DNA of 64,000 bases from Bacteroidota bacterium (GCA_029265715.1 JAJUGZ010000001.1:84996-148995), one strand, 5' to 3'. Shown: positions 10,485 through 21,240, numbered from the stretch's first letter. Program-made: numbers and translations. Notes: a model not told the origin generated them from the letters alone.

Positions 10485-10598
10485 AAATTCGTTAAGTCTT
10501 TTAGTTAGTTAATGTCGCTTTTAAGTGATGTTAATTTAAACTCCAGCTTGTGGATGGTGCCAACATCTGCAAGCTTTTGTTTTTACACTGATAATCTG

Positions 10599-11777
10599 TT
10601 ACATAGGCTCTCCGGTTTTATTAATTAATATTTTATTGTTATCAAACACATATTCGAATGGCGTTGTTTGCGAAATCACATCAAGCACTTCGGCTGGGGA
10701 TTGTTTCAGGTCCAAACGACCGGAGAACGTTTCTGCTCCAAGCCTGCCGTCTGCTATTTTAAAATCAACATTATAATATCGGCCAAGTTTCCGGAGAATA
10801 TCTTCCAGCTTTTCCGATTCAAAAATCAAATATCCATTCTTCCAGGAGAGATAGTCTTCCGGATTTACCTTCTGCTCCGAGAACACTTTTTTATCTTGAT
10901 CAAACAATGCCTTGGTCCCGGGAGTTATAATCAGTTTTTCTTTAGAAAATAATGACGTGCCGGAATGTATCAGTTCAACTTTCCCTTCGGCCAAAACCGT
11001 ACTTGAATATTTGTCGTCGGCATAAGCACTCACATTAAAAATGGTACCGAGTACTTTTACATCATAATTTTTTGTACTGACAATGAACGGCCATGAAGAA
11101 TTGTGCGAAATTTCGAAAACAGCTTCTCCTTCGATAAACACCTCCCGTTTCTTTTGATCAAACACGGCAGGATAGACTAATTTAGACCCGGCATTGAGCC
11201 AAACTTTTGATCCATCAGCCAGCGAAAGTTCCGTTCTCTTACCGAATGGTACAATTACAGTATTATAAACAACTTGCTTTTGGTCGGTCTGCTGCGAGAT
11301 TTCCTTGTTCTGATCGATAATGATATTCTCGCCTCCGTTTTCGTATTTAATTTGCGAGTTGTCATTTTCAATCCGAACCTCTTCACCATTCTGAAGAATC
11401 AGCCGAACATCTTTTGTCGGGTTTCCAACGTCAATCCGATTGGCATATATTGAAATATCGGAACTGGCACTCTGATGAAAATATACGTTGGCAACCCAAA
11501 CAACCCCTAATGATATCGCGGCAACAGCTATGCCCCGCTTCAAATACCGTCTCCATATAAATTTCCGGATCGAGTTTCTTATCCGGATCTTCAATTCTTC
11601 TTTTTCAGAATGTGTTAAAGGTTCCTGTGATGAAATCAGAAATGAATATAGTTTCCGGGCTATCTGTATTTCGCTGTTATCAGATTCTTCTTGTTTTATT
11701 TTTTCTTCCAGTTGGTCTTTTGTTATGCCTTCTGACGCTAATAAATCTTCTGCTCTTGTTTTTGGATTTTCTCTCAT
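10599..11777 (-). CDS. FecR family anti-sigma factor
   Basis: A 392-residue inner-membrane regulator. A cytoplasmic N-terminal region (about 1-80) that should bind the sigma factor precedes one transmembrane segment (about 84-102). The periplasmic FecR domain follows (about 170-275, with FGKRTELSLADGSKVWLNAGS) and a DUF4974-type C-terminal domain (about 310-390, with LEDILRKLGRYYNVDF). The family relays a signal from the STN domain of a TonB transducer to a cytoplasmic ECF sigma factor. It lies between the sigma gene and susC1, the standard order for glycan-sensing trans-envelope switches. Length is normal for the family. Confidence 0.95.
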   Translation of the reverse strand: MRENPKTRAEDLLASEGITKDQLEEKIKQEESDNSEIQIARKLYSFLISSQEPLTHSEKEELKIRIRNSIRKFIWRRYLKRGIAVAAISLGVVWVANVYFHQSASSDISIYANRIDVGNPTKDVRLILQNGEEVRIENDNSQIKYENGGENIIIDQNKEISQQTDQKQVVYNTVIVPFGKRTELSLADGSKVWLNAGSKLVYPAVFDQKKREVFIEGEAVFEISHNSSWPFIVSTKNYDVKVLGTIFNVSAYADDKYSSTVLAEGKVELIHSGTSLFSKEKLIITPGTKALFDQDKKVFSEQKVNPEDYLSWKNGYLIFESEKLEDILRKLGRYYNVDFKIADGRLGAETFSGRLDLKQSPAEVLDVISQTTPFEYVFDNNKILINKTGEPM

Positions 11778-11874
11778 CTATGCTTGTTTTCTTTACAGGT
11801 AAAAAGAAACAAGATGAAGAAACATAGACAGAAATAATTGACTTTTTTTGAAAAAAATCACAACATGATAGATA

Positions 11875-12489
11875 TCAATGCGATAGATGAATGCTTTTTT
11901 TTGAAAGAAGGTGTAATAAATAGATTGTTTTTCCGGTAGCTTCAATACTTGCACGCAGATCTTTCAACGCTCTGTATATACTCGTTCGAACAGACTCAAC
12001 AGATATGCCCTGTATATCAGCGATCTCTGAATAAGTGAGATTATGCTCAAATTTTAAAGAAAGTCCTTCCCTTTGCCGTGCAGATAACGAATTAAGAGCA
12101 TTGGCCAATATTTTGTAGTTTTCGTTTTGAATTTCCCCATCGATTATGGTCTCTTCAAATGCCAACACAGGCTTATCGTGCGACATATTTATATTTTCTT
12201 CCAGCACCAACGAAATGAGCTTGCCTTTTTCCCGGTAAATCTTCCGCCGAAGAGACCTTAGCAAATAAAATCGGATATTGTCCGTGTTTGAAAGTTTTTC
12301 CCTGTATTTGTATAAATCAAGAAATAGATCGTGAATACAGTCTTTTATAAAATCCTTGTCCTTTGAAAAGTGCAGCCCATAACCCAAAAGTACATCCACA
12401 TATTGATCATAGAGTAAATAAAAGCCATCTTCGTTGCCATTAATAAAACTTTTCCAAAGCAAATAATCACTCTTCAATTCTTTTGGCAT
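11875..12489 (-). CDS. ECF RNA polymerase sigma factor (SusC/D locus)
   Basis: A 204-residue sigma-70 family protein. Region 2 lies at about 20-90 (LLYDQYVDVLLGYG, KDCIHDLFLDLYKYR) and region 4 at about 125-180 (LNSLSARQREGLSLKF with the helix-turn-helix YSEIADIQGISVESVRTSIYRALKDLR). It is the type that partners FecR anti-sigma factors in Bacteroidota. It is the first gene of the locus; the FecR gene follows after 97 bp. The expected role is activation of the downstream SusC/D array when the STN transducer is occupied. The C-terminus runs about 25 residues past region 4. Confidence 0.94.
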   Translation of the reverse strand: MPKELKSDYLLWKSFINGNEDGFYLLYDQYVDVLLGYGLHFSKDKDFIKDCIHDLFLDLYKYREKLSNTDNIRFYLLRSLRRKIYREKGKLISLVLEENINMSHDKPVLAFEETIIDGEIQNENYKILANALNSLSARQREGLSLKFEHNLTYSEIADIQGISVESVRTSIYRALKDLRASIEATGKTIYLLHLLSKKSIHLSH

Positions 12490-12502
12490 AAACAGGCAAA
12501 TT

Positions 12503-12538
12503 CAAAGGTAATGAGGTAATATACTAATGCGACTCAAA
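12503..12538 (-). promoter_or_regulatory. Candidate promoter of the sigma/FecR locus
   Basis: On the minus strand TACCTTTG (12503-12510) matches the Bacteroidota -7 consensus TAnnTTTG, with TTTG at 12535-12538 as the -33 element. The 24-base spacer is slightly longer than usual. The predicted 5' leader is about ten bases. Confidence 0.5.
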
Positions 12539-12754
12539 GTTAGAATTAAAATCGAAACAGGATAGCTTCCAGGGTTAAACAAAAAGATCCAGAAACTGCT
12601 TTGAAAAATTTCCCCATACTTGTATAAAAGAACAGAGCCTTATAACTACACTGTAATCATCAGGCTTTGTACCCCGCTACGAATTAACTACGAATAAGCT
12701 CAGTACGTTTCGACTACCAATATTTTGGCTATAAATTGGGCACTAAAAGATGCT

Positions 12755-12787
12755 AAAAACGCCGTCATTCGGGCGATTGACGGCGTT
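12755..12787 (-). terminator. Intrinsic terminator after tRNA-Arg
   Basis: A perfect 10-bp stem (12758-12767 with 12778-12787, loop of 10) is followed on the minus strand by a run of U, 25 bases after the tRNA 3' end. Confidence 0.85.
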
Positions 12788-12812
12788 CCATTGAAACGTG
12801 AATAATACGTTG

Positions 12813-12886
<74 letters not shown>

Positions 12887-12961
12887 ATCCTTAAAGGCGG
12901 TGCAAAGATAGAAAATTATCCCATCGAGCAACCTCTTTTGTTATTTTTTACATCATATTCG

Positions 12962-13996
12962 CTATACCAGATGTATGCCATTGGCTTTACATGCTGCAAT
13001 CATTTCATCGGGCCAGATACTCGACTGAATTTCTCCTATATGGGCTTTTCGCAAGAAGTACATGCAAATACGCGACTGCCCTATTCCACCTCCTATCGAT
13101 AAAGGAAGCTCGCCATTAAGCAGGCGTTGATGCCAGTACAGATTGACACGATCTTCTTTATTGGCAATTTTAAGCTGTTTCAACATAGCCTCTTTATCAA
13201 CACGAATGCCCATCGACGAAATTTCATACGAACTTTCCAATACCGGATTCCAGATCAGGATATCGCCGTTTAGCCCTTTGTAGCCATTTACGGTTTCGGT
13301 TGTCCAATCATCGTAATCGGGGGCACGGCCATCATGAACCTCTCCATTGGGCATCTCGCCACCAATCCCGATTACAAATATGGCTCCATATTCTTTGGCA
13401 GCTCTGTTTTCCCGTTCTTTGGGAGCAAGGCCTGGATACCTTTCTACAAGCTCCTCTGCATGGATAAATGTTATTTCTTCAGGCAATATCGGTTTAATTT
13501 GGGGGTAATGTTCATACACAAAATATTCTGTCCTCAAAAGAACGGTATATATCTTCCGGACAATTTTTTTCAGGAAATCCAGATTACGATCTTCGGGGGT
13601 AATTACCCGCTCCCAGTCCCATTGATCAACGTATATCGAATGAATATTATCGAGTTCTTCATCCGGACGCAAGGCATTCATGTCGGTATATAAACCATAA
13701 CCTGGTTCAAATTCCAGGTCTGCAAGCGCCATCCGCTTCCATTTTGCCAACGACTGAACCACTTCGGCTTCATGATCGTTTAATTCTTTTACGGGAAAAG
13801 AAACCGGGCGTTCAATTCCATTCAGATCATCGTTAATGCCGGTGCCTTTTAATACGAATAAAGGGGCCGTGACCCGACTGAGCTTAAGCTCCGATGATAA
13901 ATCCTGCTGAAAAAAGTCTTTAATAAGCTTGATCGCCTTTTCTGTCTGTTTTAAATCAAGGTACGACTTGTAATTCTCCGGAATGTATAATTTCAT
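12962..13996 (-). CDS. asnA: Aspartate--ammonia ligase (AsnA)
   Basis: Makes asparagine from aspartate, ammonia and ATP (the ammonia-dependent enzyme, related to class II aminoacyl-tRNA synthetases). The ATG at 13996 gives 344 residues starting MKLYIPENYKSYLD, the usual start in this family; the in-frame codon at 14017 adds seven unlikely residues. Recognisable blocks are the SRVTAPLFVLKGTGINDDLNG region near the N-terminus, the IHSIYVDQWDWE motif, and the C-terminal LPLSIGGGIGQSRICMYFL that closes the ATP and aspartate site. It is a single gene with its own promoter and a short palindrome in its leader. Confidence 0.97.
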   Translation of the reverse strand: MKLYIPENYKSYLDLKQTEKAIKLIKDFFQQDLSSELKLSRVTAPLFVLKGTGINDDLNGIERPVSFPVKELNDHEAEVVQSLAKWKRMALADLEFEPGYGLYTDMNALRPDEELDNIHSIYVDQWDWERVITPEDRNLDFLKKIVRKIYTVLLRTEYFVYEHYPQIKPILPEEITFIHAEELVERYPGLAPKERENRAAKEYGAIFVIGIGGEMPNGEVHDGRAPDYDDWTTETVNGYKGLNGDILIWNPVLESSYEISSMGIRVDKEAMLKQLKIANKEDRVNLYWHQRLLNGELPLSIGGGIGQSRICMYFLRKAHIGEIQSSIWPDEMIAACKANGIHLV

Positions 13997-14010
13997 AAAA
14001 TGCTTATTTA

Positions 14011-14025
14011 TTGTCAAAATGACAA
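14011..14025 (-). promoter_or_regulatory. Possible operator in the asnA leader
   Basis: Perfect palindrome TTGTCA-AAA-TGACAA lying between the predicted asnA promoter and its start codon. The position suits a repressor site, but no regulator is identified. Confidence 0.4.
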
Positions 14026-14053
14026 ATGTTTACAATTATTAATTTCTTCAGGT

Positions 14054-14082
14054 CAAAAATAGAAAGATTATTCTAACTCAAA
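14054..14082 (-). promoter_or_regulatory. Promoter of asnA
   Basis: TATTTTTG (14054-14061, minus strand) fits the TAnnTTTG -7 box and TTTG (14079-14082) the -33 box, with a 17-base spacer. Confidence 0.6.
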
Positions 14083-14146
14083 GAAGTCATAACTGTTTTT
14101 ATAAAACAGAAACTGATTATAGCCGAATCCCTCGTTGTGTTTACCC

Positions 14147-14175
14147 TTTGTCAAAAGGTGATTTTGCTATTTTTG
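14147..14175 (+). promoter_or_regulatory. Promoter of the MFS gene (leaderless arrangement)
   Basis: TTTG (14147-14150), 17-base spacer, then TATTTTTG (14168-14175). The ATG at 14180 lies only four bases after the -7 box, so transcription would begin at or inside the start codon. Confidence 0.6.
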
Positions 14176-14179
14176 CGGC

Positions 14180-15349
14180 ATGTACAACTACGTCCGTTCC
14201 AATATTAGATATCTGTACCTGATAAAGTTTTCGAAATGGTTTAACCTGGTTATGCCAGTCGTTGTATTGTTTTATCAGGACAATGGCCTCTCGATGACGC
14301 AAATCTTCTCGCTGAAATCGATATATTCCATCGGGATTGTCATTATGGAAATTCCATCGGGCTATCTTGCAGATGTCTGGGGCCGAAAAAAAACATTGTT
14401 AGCCGGAAGTATTTTAAGCAGTTTAGGTTTCCTGACTTATTGTTTTTCACATTCATTCGGAGGTTTTGCCTGCGCTGAATTTATCCTGGGAATTGGTTTT
14501 AGTTTTGTTTCAGGAGCCGATTCGGCCATGCTATATGACACGTTGAAAGATGCCCAAAAAGAACAAGATTACATCAAACATGAAGGGCGAATAACTTCGG
14601 CAGGGAATTTTGCTGAAGCTTTTGCCGGTATTTTGGGAGGCCTAATTGCAGCTGTAAGTTTACGGATGCCTTTTTATTTCCAATTTTTAGTTTCATCAGT
14701 AGCCATTCCGGCGTCCTTCTTGTTAAAAGAACCGGAGCGTTTGCCGGGAAAAACAGAACTGCAATTAAAAGATATTCTGGCTACCGTCAAAAACTCATTT
14801 TTTAATGCCCAACTGAGAAGCGCCCTTCTTATATCATCTCTTACTGGTACGGCAACGTTAACTTATGCCTGGTTTGTTCAGCCATTCTTAAAAGAAGCTG
14901 GCGTTCCGGTGTCATTATTTGGCATCCTGTGGACCTTATTAAATATCTCGGTTGGTATTTTCTCGATGTTCTCTTACCGCATCGAGCGATTAATCGGCTT
15001 AAGAAGTAACGTGTTACTGATCTGTTTTTCAATATCCGCTGGATTTGTTTTGACAGGCCTATCGATTAACCAGGCAGGAATAGTCGTTCTGTTTGCAGTC
15101 TATATCGTTCGAGGTATTGCAACTCCTGTTTTCAAAGATTATATCAATCAATTTACCGCCTCCGAAGTCAGGGCGACCATCATGTCTGTTCGAAATTTTG
15201 TAATCCGGATTATTTTTGCCATAATCGGCCCCATATTGGGAATCTGCACCGATCTGTATGGGTTAAAAGTTGCACTTATAATAGCCGGATTGTTGTATTT
15301 GGTTCCTGCATTATTTAGCATTCAACCATTACTTCGCCGCAGACATTAA
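14180..15349 (+). CDS. Major facilitator superfamily transporter
   Basis: A 389-residue polytopic inner-membrane protein with about 11-12 hydrophobic segments. The first helix region is YLYLIKFSKWFNLVMPVVVLFY; the loop after helix 2, GYLADVWGRKKTL, is the MFS signature (G-x-L-a-D-x-x-G-R-k). The family moves small molecules, often drugs, by proton exchange; substrate cannot be assigned. Met1 is favoured because the first helix starts within the first 20 residues and the next Met (25) would cut it. The promoter is so close that the message is probably leaderless. It converges with the M49 peptidase gene over a shared hairpin. Confidence 0.9.
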   Translation: MYNYVRSNIRYLYLIKFSKWFNLVMPVVVLFYQDNGLSMTQIFSLKSIYSIGIVIMEIPSGYLADVWGRKKTLLAGSILSSLGFLTYCFSHSFGGFACAEFILGIGFSFVSGADSAMLYDTLKDAQKEQDYIKHEGRITSAGNFAEAFAGILGGLIAAVSLRMPFYFQFLVSSVAIPASFLLKEPERLPGKTELQLKDILATVKNSFFNAQLRSALLISSLTGTATLTYAWFVQPFLKEAGVPVSLFGILWTLLNISVGIFSMFSYRIERLIGLRSNVLLICFSISAGFVLTGLSINQAGIVVLFAVYIVRGIATPVFKDYINQFTASEVRATIMSVRNFVIRIIFAIIGPILGICTDLYGLKVALIIAGLLYLVPALFSIQPLLRRRH

Positions 15350-15356
15350 ATAAAAT

Positions 15357-15393
15357 GCGAAGAATAATCCGGATTTAACAGACTATTCTTCGC
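15357..15393. terminator. Hairpin terminator between convergent genes
   Basis: Perfect 10-bp arms (15357-15366, 15384-15393) between the convergent MFS and M49 genes. A T-rich stretch follows on the minus strand, so it best serves the peptidase transcript. Confidence 0.65.
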
Positions 15394-15420
15394 TTTCGCC
15401 AGAGACAATGCTCGTTCGAG

Positions 15421-17058
15421 TTATTGCAGGCCCAATGCTTCAGGTCCCTGTTCAAACACGATATCGCGCGGGATTCCAGCTCCGGCAATCCGGTCCAGAT
15501 CTTTCTGTAAATCCTCTTTTACCACACTTTTTTCCTGAAGCAGTCTCACTGCCTGATCATAATCGCCATCACCCTGGATTTTTAAGATCAAAGCAGACAA
15601 ATCGAACATGGCCTGTTTCATTTTTTCAAAATCAACATGGTAATAACCAGTTTCCGGATTGCGGACAAAAGCACCAGCCTCTTCAAAATAATTAAATCGC
15701 ATCATATTGGCTTTACCATGTGCGCTGGCCGCCCCAAACCGGATTGATCGGAAAATGCCGGCCATGAAGGTAACAAAGTTGTCCATCAGGTCTTTATCTT
15801 TTAACTCGCCCATTTCGCTCAGTTTGTAAACGCACCACAAGCCCAAAATATCAGCTTTGCCCTCTTCGATCGACGAGTACGTTTCTTTCAGTGCCTGACG
15901 GACAGTTTGATCACCTTTTATGGTTTTGCCCAGTCCCAATCCGTGCGAAACTTCATGAAACATGGTATTTTCGAAAAAAGCATCAAACTTCACATGACTG
16001 ATTTGCTCCGGATCAATCAGCAAACCGGCAATCGGAAGCATAATTTTATCGAATTTGGCTTGCATGGCATTTTTCAGCTGCAACTTGCGGCTCCCTTTTT
16101 CCGCACGCACTTTTTCGTCGTTCGGCAAATTGATAGCGATCGTTTTCGACCCGGCATTGCAATCGCCGGCGTAAAAAACCACATCGTACGCATTTAAATC
16201 AGAATCAGAGCCTGGCATCTCATTTTTATAAGCCGGATCGCAAGGCAAATCTTTTTGCAACTTCGGAAGTAAAGCGGCAAAACGGTCCAACTTTTTGCTC
16301 CACTCCTGATCTTTTACCAATATGTAAGCTTCGTGTGCGGCTTTATAACCGAAAAGCTGGTCTTCGTAGCTTTCAATCGGGCCAACGACAAAATCAATGG
16401 TGTTGGTTTTCATATCCATCCATGCCATATCACTCTCAAAATACCGATCCGTTAACAAAGCTTCGGCCCGCAACTCCAAATACTTTTTCAGTCCCGGGTC
16501 TTCGGCCAGTTCAGCTGCTTTTTTAATCAGATCGGCTGCCTGAGTTATTTCGGCAGCAAATGCTTCGTGGTATGGAACCGCCTTAAGCGAACCATCTTCT
16601 GCCCTTTCGATTTTTGTATATAAACTGGTTTTATCCGGATTGTTCCAAGCTTCAAATTCGGCCTTGGTCATATCGGCCGGGTAAAAACCGGCGCCGGCTG
16701 GTTTAGGACCCAAGCCCTCCAGAAATGGTTTATTGTCGTTCAGCCGTTCCCATGGACCATAATTAATCCGGATAAATTTCTCTGTTGCCGGATCGGTTGC
16801 TTTGCCCAGTATCTCGTTTTTATCTCCATACGCTTCTTTCCAGAAAATATCATCCATCAAACGGGCAGCTTGAAACAGATAAGGCAACATTTGCTTTTCT
16901 TTCTCGGTTAACACACTCAAATCGGTTGTCAGTTTAAAACTGGCAAACTCATCTGCTTTTTTCTGAATTTCATTTTTCATTTCAGGCTCTTTTTTCGGAC
17001 CGCCACAGGCCATCAGAACAAAAGCCAACAGTCCGATCCAATGTTTTGTTTGTCTCAT
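15421..17058 (-). CDS. Peptidase family M49 (dipeptidyl peptidase III-like) lipoprotein
   Basis: A 545-residue zinc peptidase with a lipoprotein signal (LLAFVLMACGG, Cys at 18). The zinc site is HEVSH (about residue 368) and the third ligand motif EEGKAD (about 397). Classical DPP III enzymes have a six-residue HELLGH; the five-residue HExxH form is known from a bacterial M49 branch. M49 enzymes release dipeptides from oligopeptide N-termini; lipidation suggests envelope location and peptide scavenging, which is inferred. It starts 20 bp after the nuclease gene upstream and is probably co-transcribed with it. Shorter than eukaryotic DPP III (about 700 residues). Confidence 0.9.
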   Translation of the reverse strand: MRQTKHWIGLLAFVLMACGGPKKEPEMKNEIQKKADEFASFKLTTDLSVLTEKEKQMLPYLFQAARLMDDIFWKEAYGDKNEILGKATDPATEKFIRINYGPWERLNDNKPFLEGLGPKPAGAGFYPADMTKAEFEAWNNPDKTSLYTKIERAEDGSLKAVPYHEAFAAEITQAADLIKKAAELAEDPGLKKYLELRAEALLTDRYFESDMAWMDMKTNTIDFVVGPIESYEDQLFGYKAAHEAYILVKDQEWSKKLDRFAALLPKLQKDLPCDPAYKNEMPGSDSDLNAYDVVFYAGDCNAGSKTIAINLPNDEKVRAEKGSRKLQLKNAMQAKFDKIMLPIAGLLIDPEQISHVKFDAFFENTMFHEVSHGLGLGKTIKGDQTVRQALKETYSSIEEGKADILGLWCVYKLSEMGELKDKDLMDNFVTFMAGIFRSIRFGAASAHGKANMMRFNYFEEAGAFVRNPETGYYHVDFEKMKQAMFDLSALILKIQGDGDYDQAVRLLQEKSVVKEDLQKDLDRIAGAGIPRDIVFEQGPEALGLQ

Positions 17059-17078
17059 ACTTTATAGTTTAATTTTCT

Positions 17079-17480
17079 TCAAAGCATATATTCTTCTGCA
17101 AATCCTCGCCGAACAAGGATGTCATTCAAACAATAGTAATCGTCAATGCTCCGGATGTTTTCCAATCCATCAATTTCCGCCGAAGGCACTTTCAAATACA
17201 TTACAGCCAGATAACGGCCATATTTTTCCTTTTTGTCCTTCACCGTATCAACAAGCACTTCGTCGCCTTCGTGAACAATACTTTTGGCAAAGTTGGAAGC
17301 TTCAGTTCCTTTTTGCCATTCTTCAGAGCCTTTTTTTACGCCATAAATTTCCGGAGTATTCACCCCATAGAGCCGGACTTTTTCACCACGTACCCAGACC
17401 GACAAACCCAGATCAATATCAATGATATACGTGTCGCCATCGACAACATTTCGGATAATTGCTTTGTACTGGTACATCAT
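17079..17480 (-). CDS. Staphylococcal-nuclease-like (thermonuclease family) protein
   Basis: 133 residues forming one SNase domain: VDGDTYIIDIDLG at the start of the fold, VRLYGVNTPEI carrying the equivalent of the catalytic Arg and Glu, and KYGRYLAVMYL with the second arginine. The aspartate that helps bind calcium in the staphylococcal enzyme appears as Asn in GVNTPE, so metal binding may differ. No signal peptide is visible, so it may act inside the cell. It sits directly upstream of the M49 peptidase gene in the same orientation (20 bp gap). The first of two adjacent Met codons is used. Confidence 0.88.
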   Translation of the reverse strand: MMYQYKAIIRNVVDGDTYIIDIDLGLSVWVRGEKVRLYGVNTPEIYGVKKGSEEWQKGTEASNFAKSIVHEGDEVLVDTVKDKKEKYGRYLAVMYLKVPSAEIDGLENIRSIDDYYCLNDILVRRGFAEEYML

Positions 17481-17574
17481 TCAGTTTTTTAGTTAATAAG
17501 CTACAAGTTACAAAAAAGGCGTCATCCTAAACGTGGTAAAATATGTGAATGACCTCTCCTTATACGAAAATAAA

Positions 17575-17598
17575 AAAAGCCACCCGGAGGCAGCTTTT
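17575..17598 (-). terminator. Intrinsic terminator after yidC
   Basis: 10-bp stem (AAAAGC outer, two G-U pairs inside, tetraloop TCCG on the minus strand) followed by a T-run, directly after the yidC stop. Confidence 0.8.
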
Positions 17599-17601
17599 AG
17601 T

Positions 17602-19530
17602 TTATTTTTTCGGCATTTGAACCCCTCGTTCTTTCGCCATTTGTTCGAGCCGTTGCTGGAAACTGGATTTTTTTACCGGTTTCTTTTTGTTGATGGCTAT
17701 CTGGGCCCTGATTTTATCTTCATCAATCAATTTTCGGAAGATGTATACCTGACCAATCGTAATCACATTTGCCAGGAAATAATAGTAGCTCAGTCCGGCT
17801 GAATAGCTGTTTAAAATGAACAGGAACATGATCGGCATAATGTACATCATGGTTTTCATGCCCGGCATAGCTTGAGAATTCTGCCCCTGCGAGTTCAGGT
17901 GGGTTGAAATGATTGTTGTAATAGTCATCAACAAACAGAATAAGCTCACATGATCGCCATAAAATGGAATGGTAAAAGGCAAATTCAGGATCGAGTCATA
18001 AGTCGACAGGTCGTGCGCCCACAGAAAACTTTCCTGGCGCAATTCAATCGAAGTCGGGAAAAAGAAGAACATGGCAAACAAAACCGGCATCTGGAACAAC
18101 AGCGGCAAACAACCTCCCATCGGATTAACCCCTGCTTTCTTATACAAGTTCATGGTAGCCTGCTGTTTTTCCATCGCTTTGTCCTGACCCGGCCCATACT
18201 TTGCATTGATCTCGTCAATTTCAGGTTTCAATGCTTTCATTTTTGCCTGCGACAGATAAGACTTATAGGTAAACGGGAAAATAATCAGCTTGATAAAAAT
18301 TGTCAGCAACAGAATGATTATACCAAAGTTATCAATGTATTTCCGCAAAAAATTGAACGTTGGGATGATCAGGTATTTATTCACCGGACGAACGATAGCA
18401 TACCCCAGGTTCACCAACCGCTCCATAGATAAATCATACTGTTTCAGCGTATTGTAATGGTTCGGGCCGAAATAGAATTTCATTTTGTAGCTTTCAGAAG
18501 CTTTGGCTTCATAAGGCACGGCAATGTCGGCAGAGAAATTTGCCAGGTATTTCGGATCGTCTGGCAAAGCTTCCGATTTAATCTCAGCATTTGGGAAAGC
18601 CTCATCGGCAATCAGGGTCGAAGAGAAAAACAATTGTTTAAAACTTACCCATTTTGTTTTTGTAGTTAAACGTTCATCTCCTGATTTGCCAGGGCTCAAT
18701 TTTTCCGGATCCTCTTCCAAATACTTATAATAGATAGTTGTATAACGGTTTTCGCCATACTGCGATTTGCGTTCCTGCCGTGGAACCGAAATGGCCCATG
18801 TAAAATTCAGATAATTCGAATTGGCGGCAATCACATTGTTCATACCAACGGTATTCACCTCAAATCCGATCAGGTACGAGTTGTGCGTGATGGTATATTT
18901 GTATTCCAGGTATTTCCCATCACCAGCCATCAGCCTCATGCCCAGCGATTTGCTCTCACCCTTCGATTCCTCGTTGAATTTTTCGTTCCCTTCTTTTCCT
19001 TTTTTTACTGAAGGACCCGATACCATGAGGCTTTTTTCTTCAGAAGAAGGTACAAAATAGAAGTTCTCAGTCTGAATGCTCCGGTTCTGGGCAAAGAAGT
19101 TCATCCCAAATTCGTTTTTATCCCCGTCGAAGAGAATCAGCGGCCTTCCGTCATAGGTTTTATACCCTTTCAGTTCGACCGAATAAATGCGCCCACCCTT
19201 ATTCGAAACCACAACTTTCATCAGGTTATTTTCAAGGGTATAAAATGTTTCAACGCCCGAAGCTGCATCGGCAAATGCACCGTATAATTCTTTGCGCTGT
19301 TCGGCTGCCGCACTATCACTTACTGCTACTCCGCCAGCAAGCTGAAGTGAATCAGAAACTGCATCCCGGGCAATTTCAGCTTCGCGTTGTTTAGCCGCTT
19401 CGACCTGTTCTATTGAGTCGCGGGTCCGTTTAGCGGCAGCAATCTGTTCTTTCGATGGTCTGTTCAGGTAACTAAACCCGATCAGGATTAGAAAAATCAA
19501 AACAATTCCAACAATCGAATTTCTATCCAT
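17602..19530 (-). CDS. yidC: Membrane protein insertase YidC
   Basis: A 642-residue inner-membrane insertase of the Oxa1/YidC/Alb3 family that places proteins into the membrane alone or with SecYEG. Met1 is followed by a transmembrane segment (about 6-21), then a low-complexity Ala/Glu-rich linker, a large periplasmic beta domain (about 90-365), and the conserved 60-kDa IMP domain (about 385-600) with FIKLIIFPFTYKSYLSQAKM and the GGCLPLLFQMPVLFAMF block. The lysine-rich tail (KKKPVKKSSFQQRLEQMAKERG) is typical of Bacteroidota YidC. It is 84 bp downstream of pyrG in the same direction and ends at a strong terminator. Confidence 0.97.
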   Translation of the reverse strand: MDRNSIVGIVLIFLILIGFSYLNRPSKEQIAAAKRTRDSIEQVEAAKQREAEIARDAVSDSLQLAGGVAVSDSAAAEQRKELYGAFADAASGVETFYTLENNLMKVVVSNKGGRIYSVELKGYKTYDGRPLILFDGDKNEFGMNFFAQNRSIQTENFYFVPSSEEKSLMVSGPSVKKGKEGNEKFNEESKGESKSLGMRLMAGDGKYLEYKYTITHNSYLIGFEVNTVGMNNVIAANSNYLNFTWAISVPRQERKSQYGENRYTTIYYKYLEEDPEKLSPGKSGDERLTTKTKWVSFKQLFFSSTLIADEAFPNAEIKSEALPDDPKYLANFSADIAVPYEAKASESYKMKFYFGPNHYNTLKQYDLSMERLVNLGYAIVRPVNKYLIIPTFNFLRKYIDNFGIIILLLTIFIKLIIFPFTYKSYLSQAKMKALKPEIDEINAKYGPGQDKAMEKQQATMNLYKKAGVNPMGGCLPLLFQMPVLFAMFFFFPTSIELRQESFLWAHDLSTYDSILNLPFTIPFYGDHVSLFCLLMTITTIISTHLNSQGQNSQAMPGMKTMMYIMPIMFLFILNSYSAGLSYYYFLANVITIGQVYIFRKLIDEDKIRAQIAINKKKPVKKSSFQQRLEQMAKERGVQMPKK

Positions 19531-19614
19531 AGATTATTTTTTAGTGTTGAACGTGCAAAGGCACTTTCGCCTTCACAGAATCTCAAACGCTTTAATTCGT
19601 ACCTGTTCGCCCAA

Positions 19615-21240
<1,626 letters not shown>

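Larger units (their letters stand above)
12490..12812. other. Intergenic region between sigma gene and tRNA-Arg
   Basis: About 320 bp without a supported gene. It holds the candidate sigma promoter (12503-12538) and the tRNA terminator (12755-12787). The middle part (12540-12750) is AT-rich and shows no convincing ORF or structure. Confidence 0.7.
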
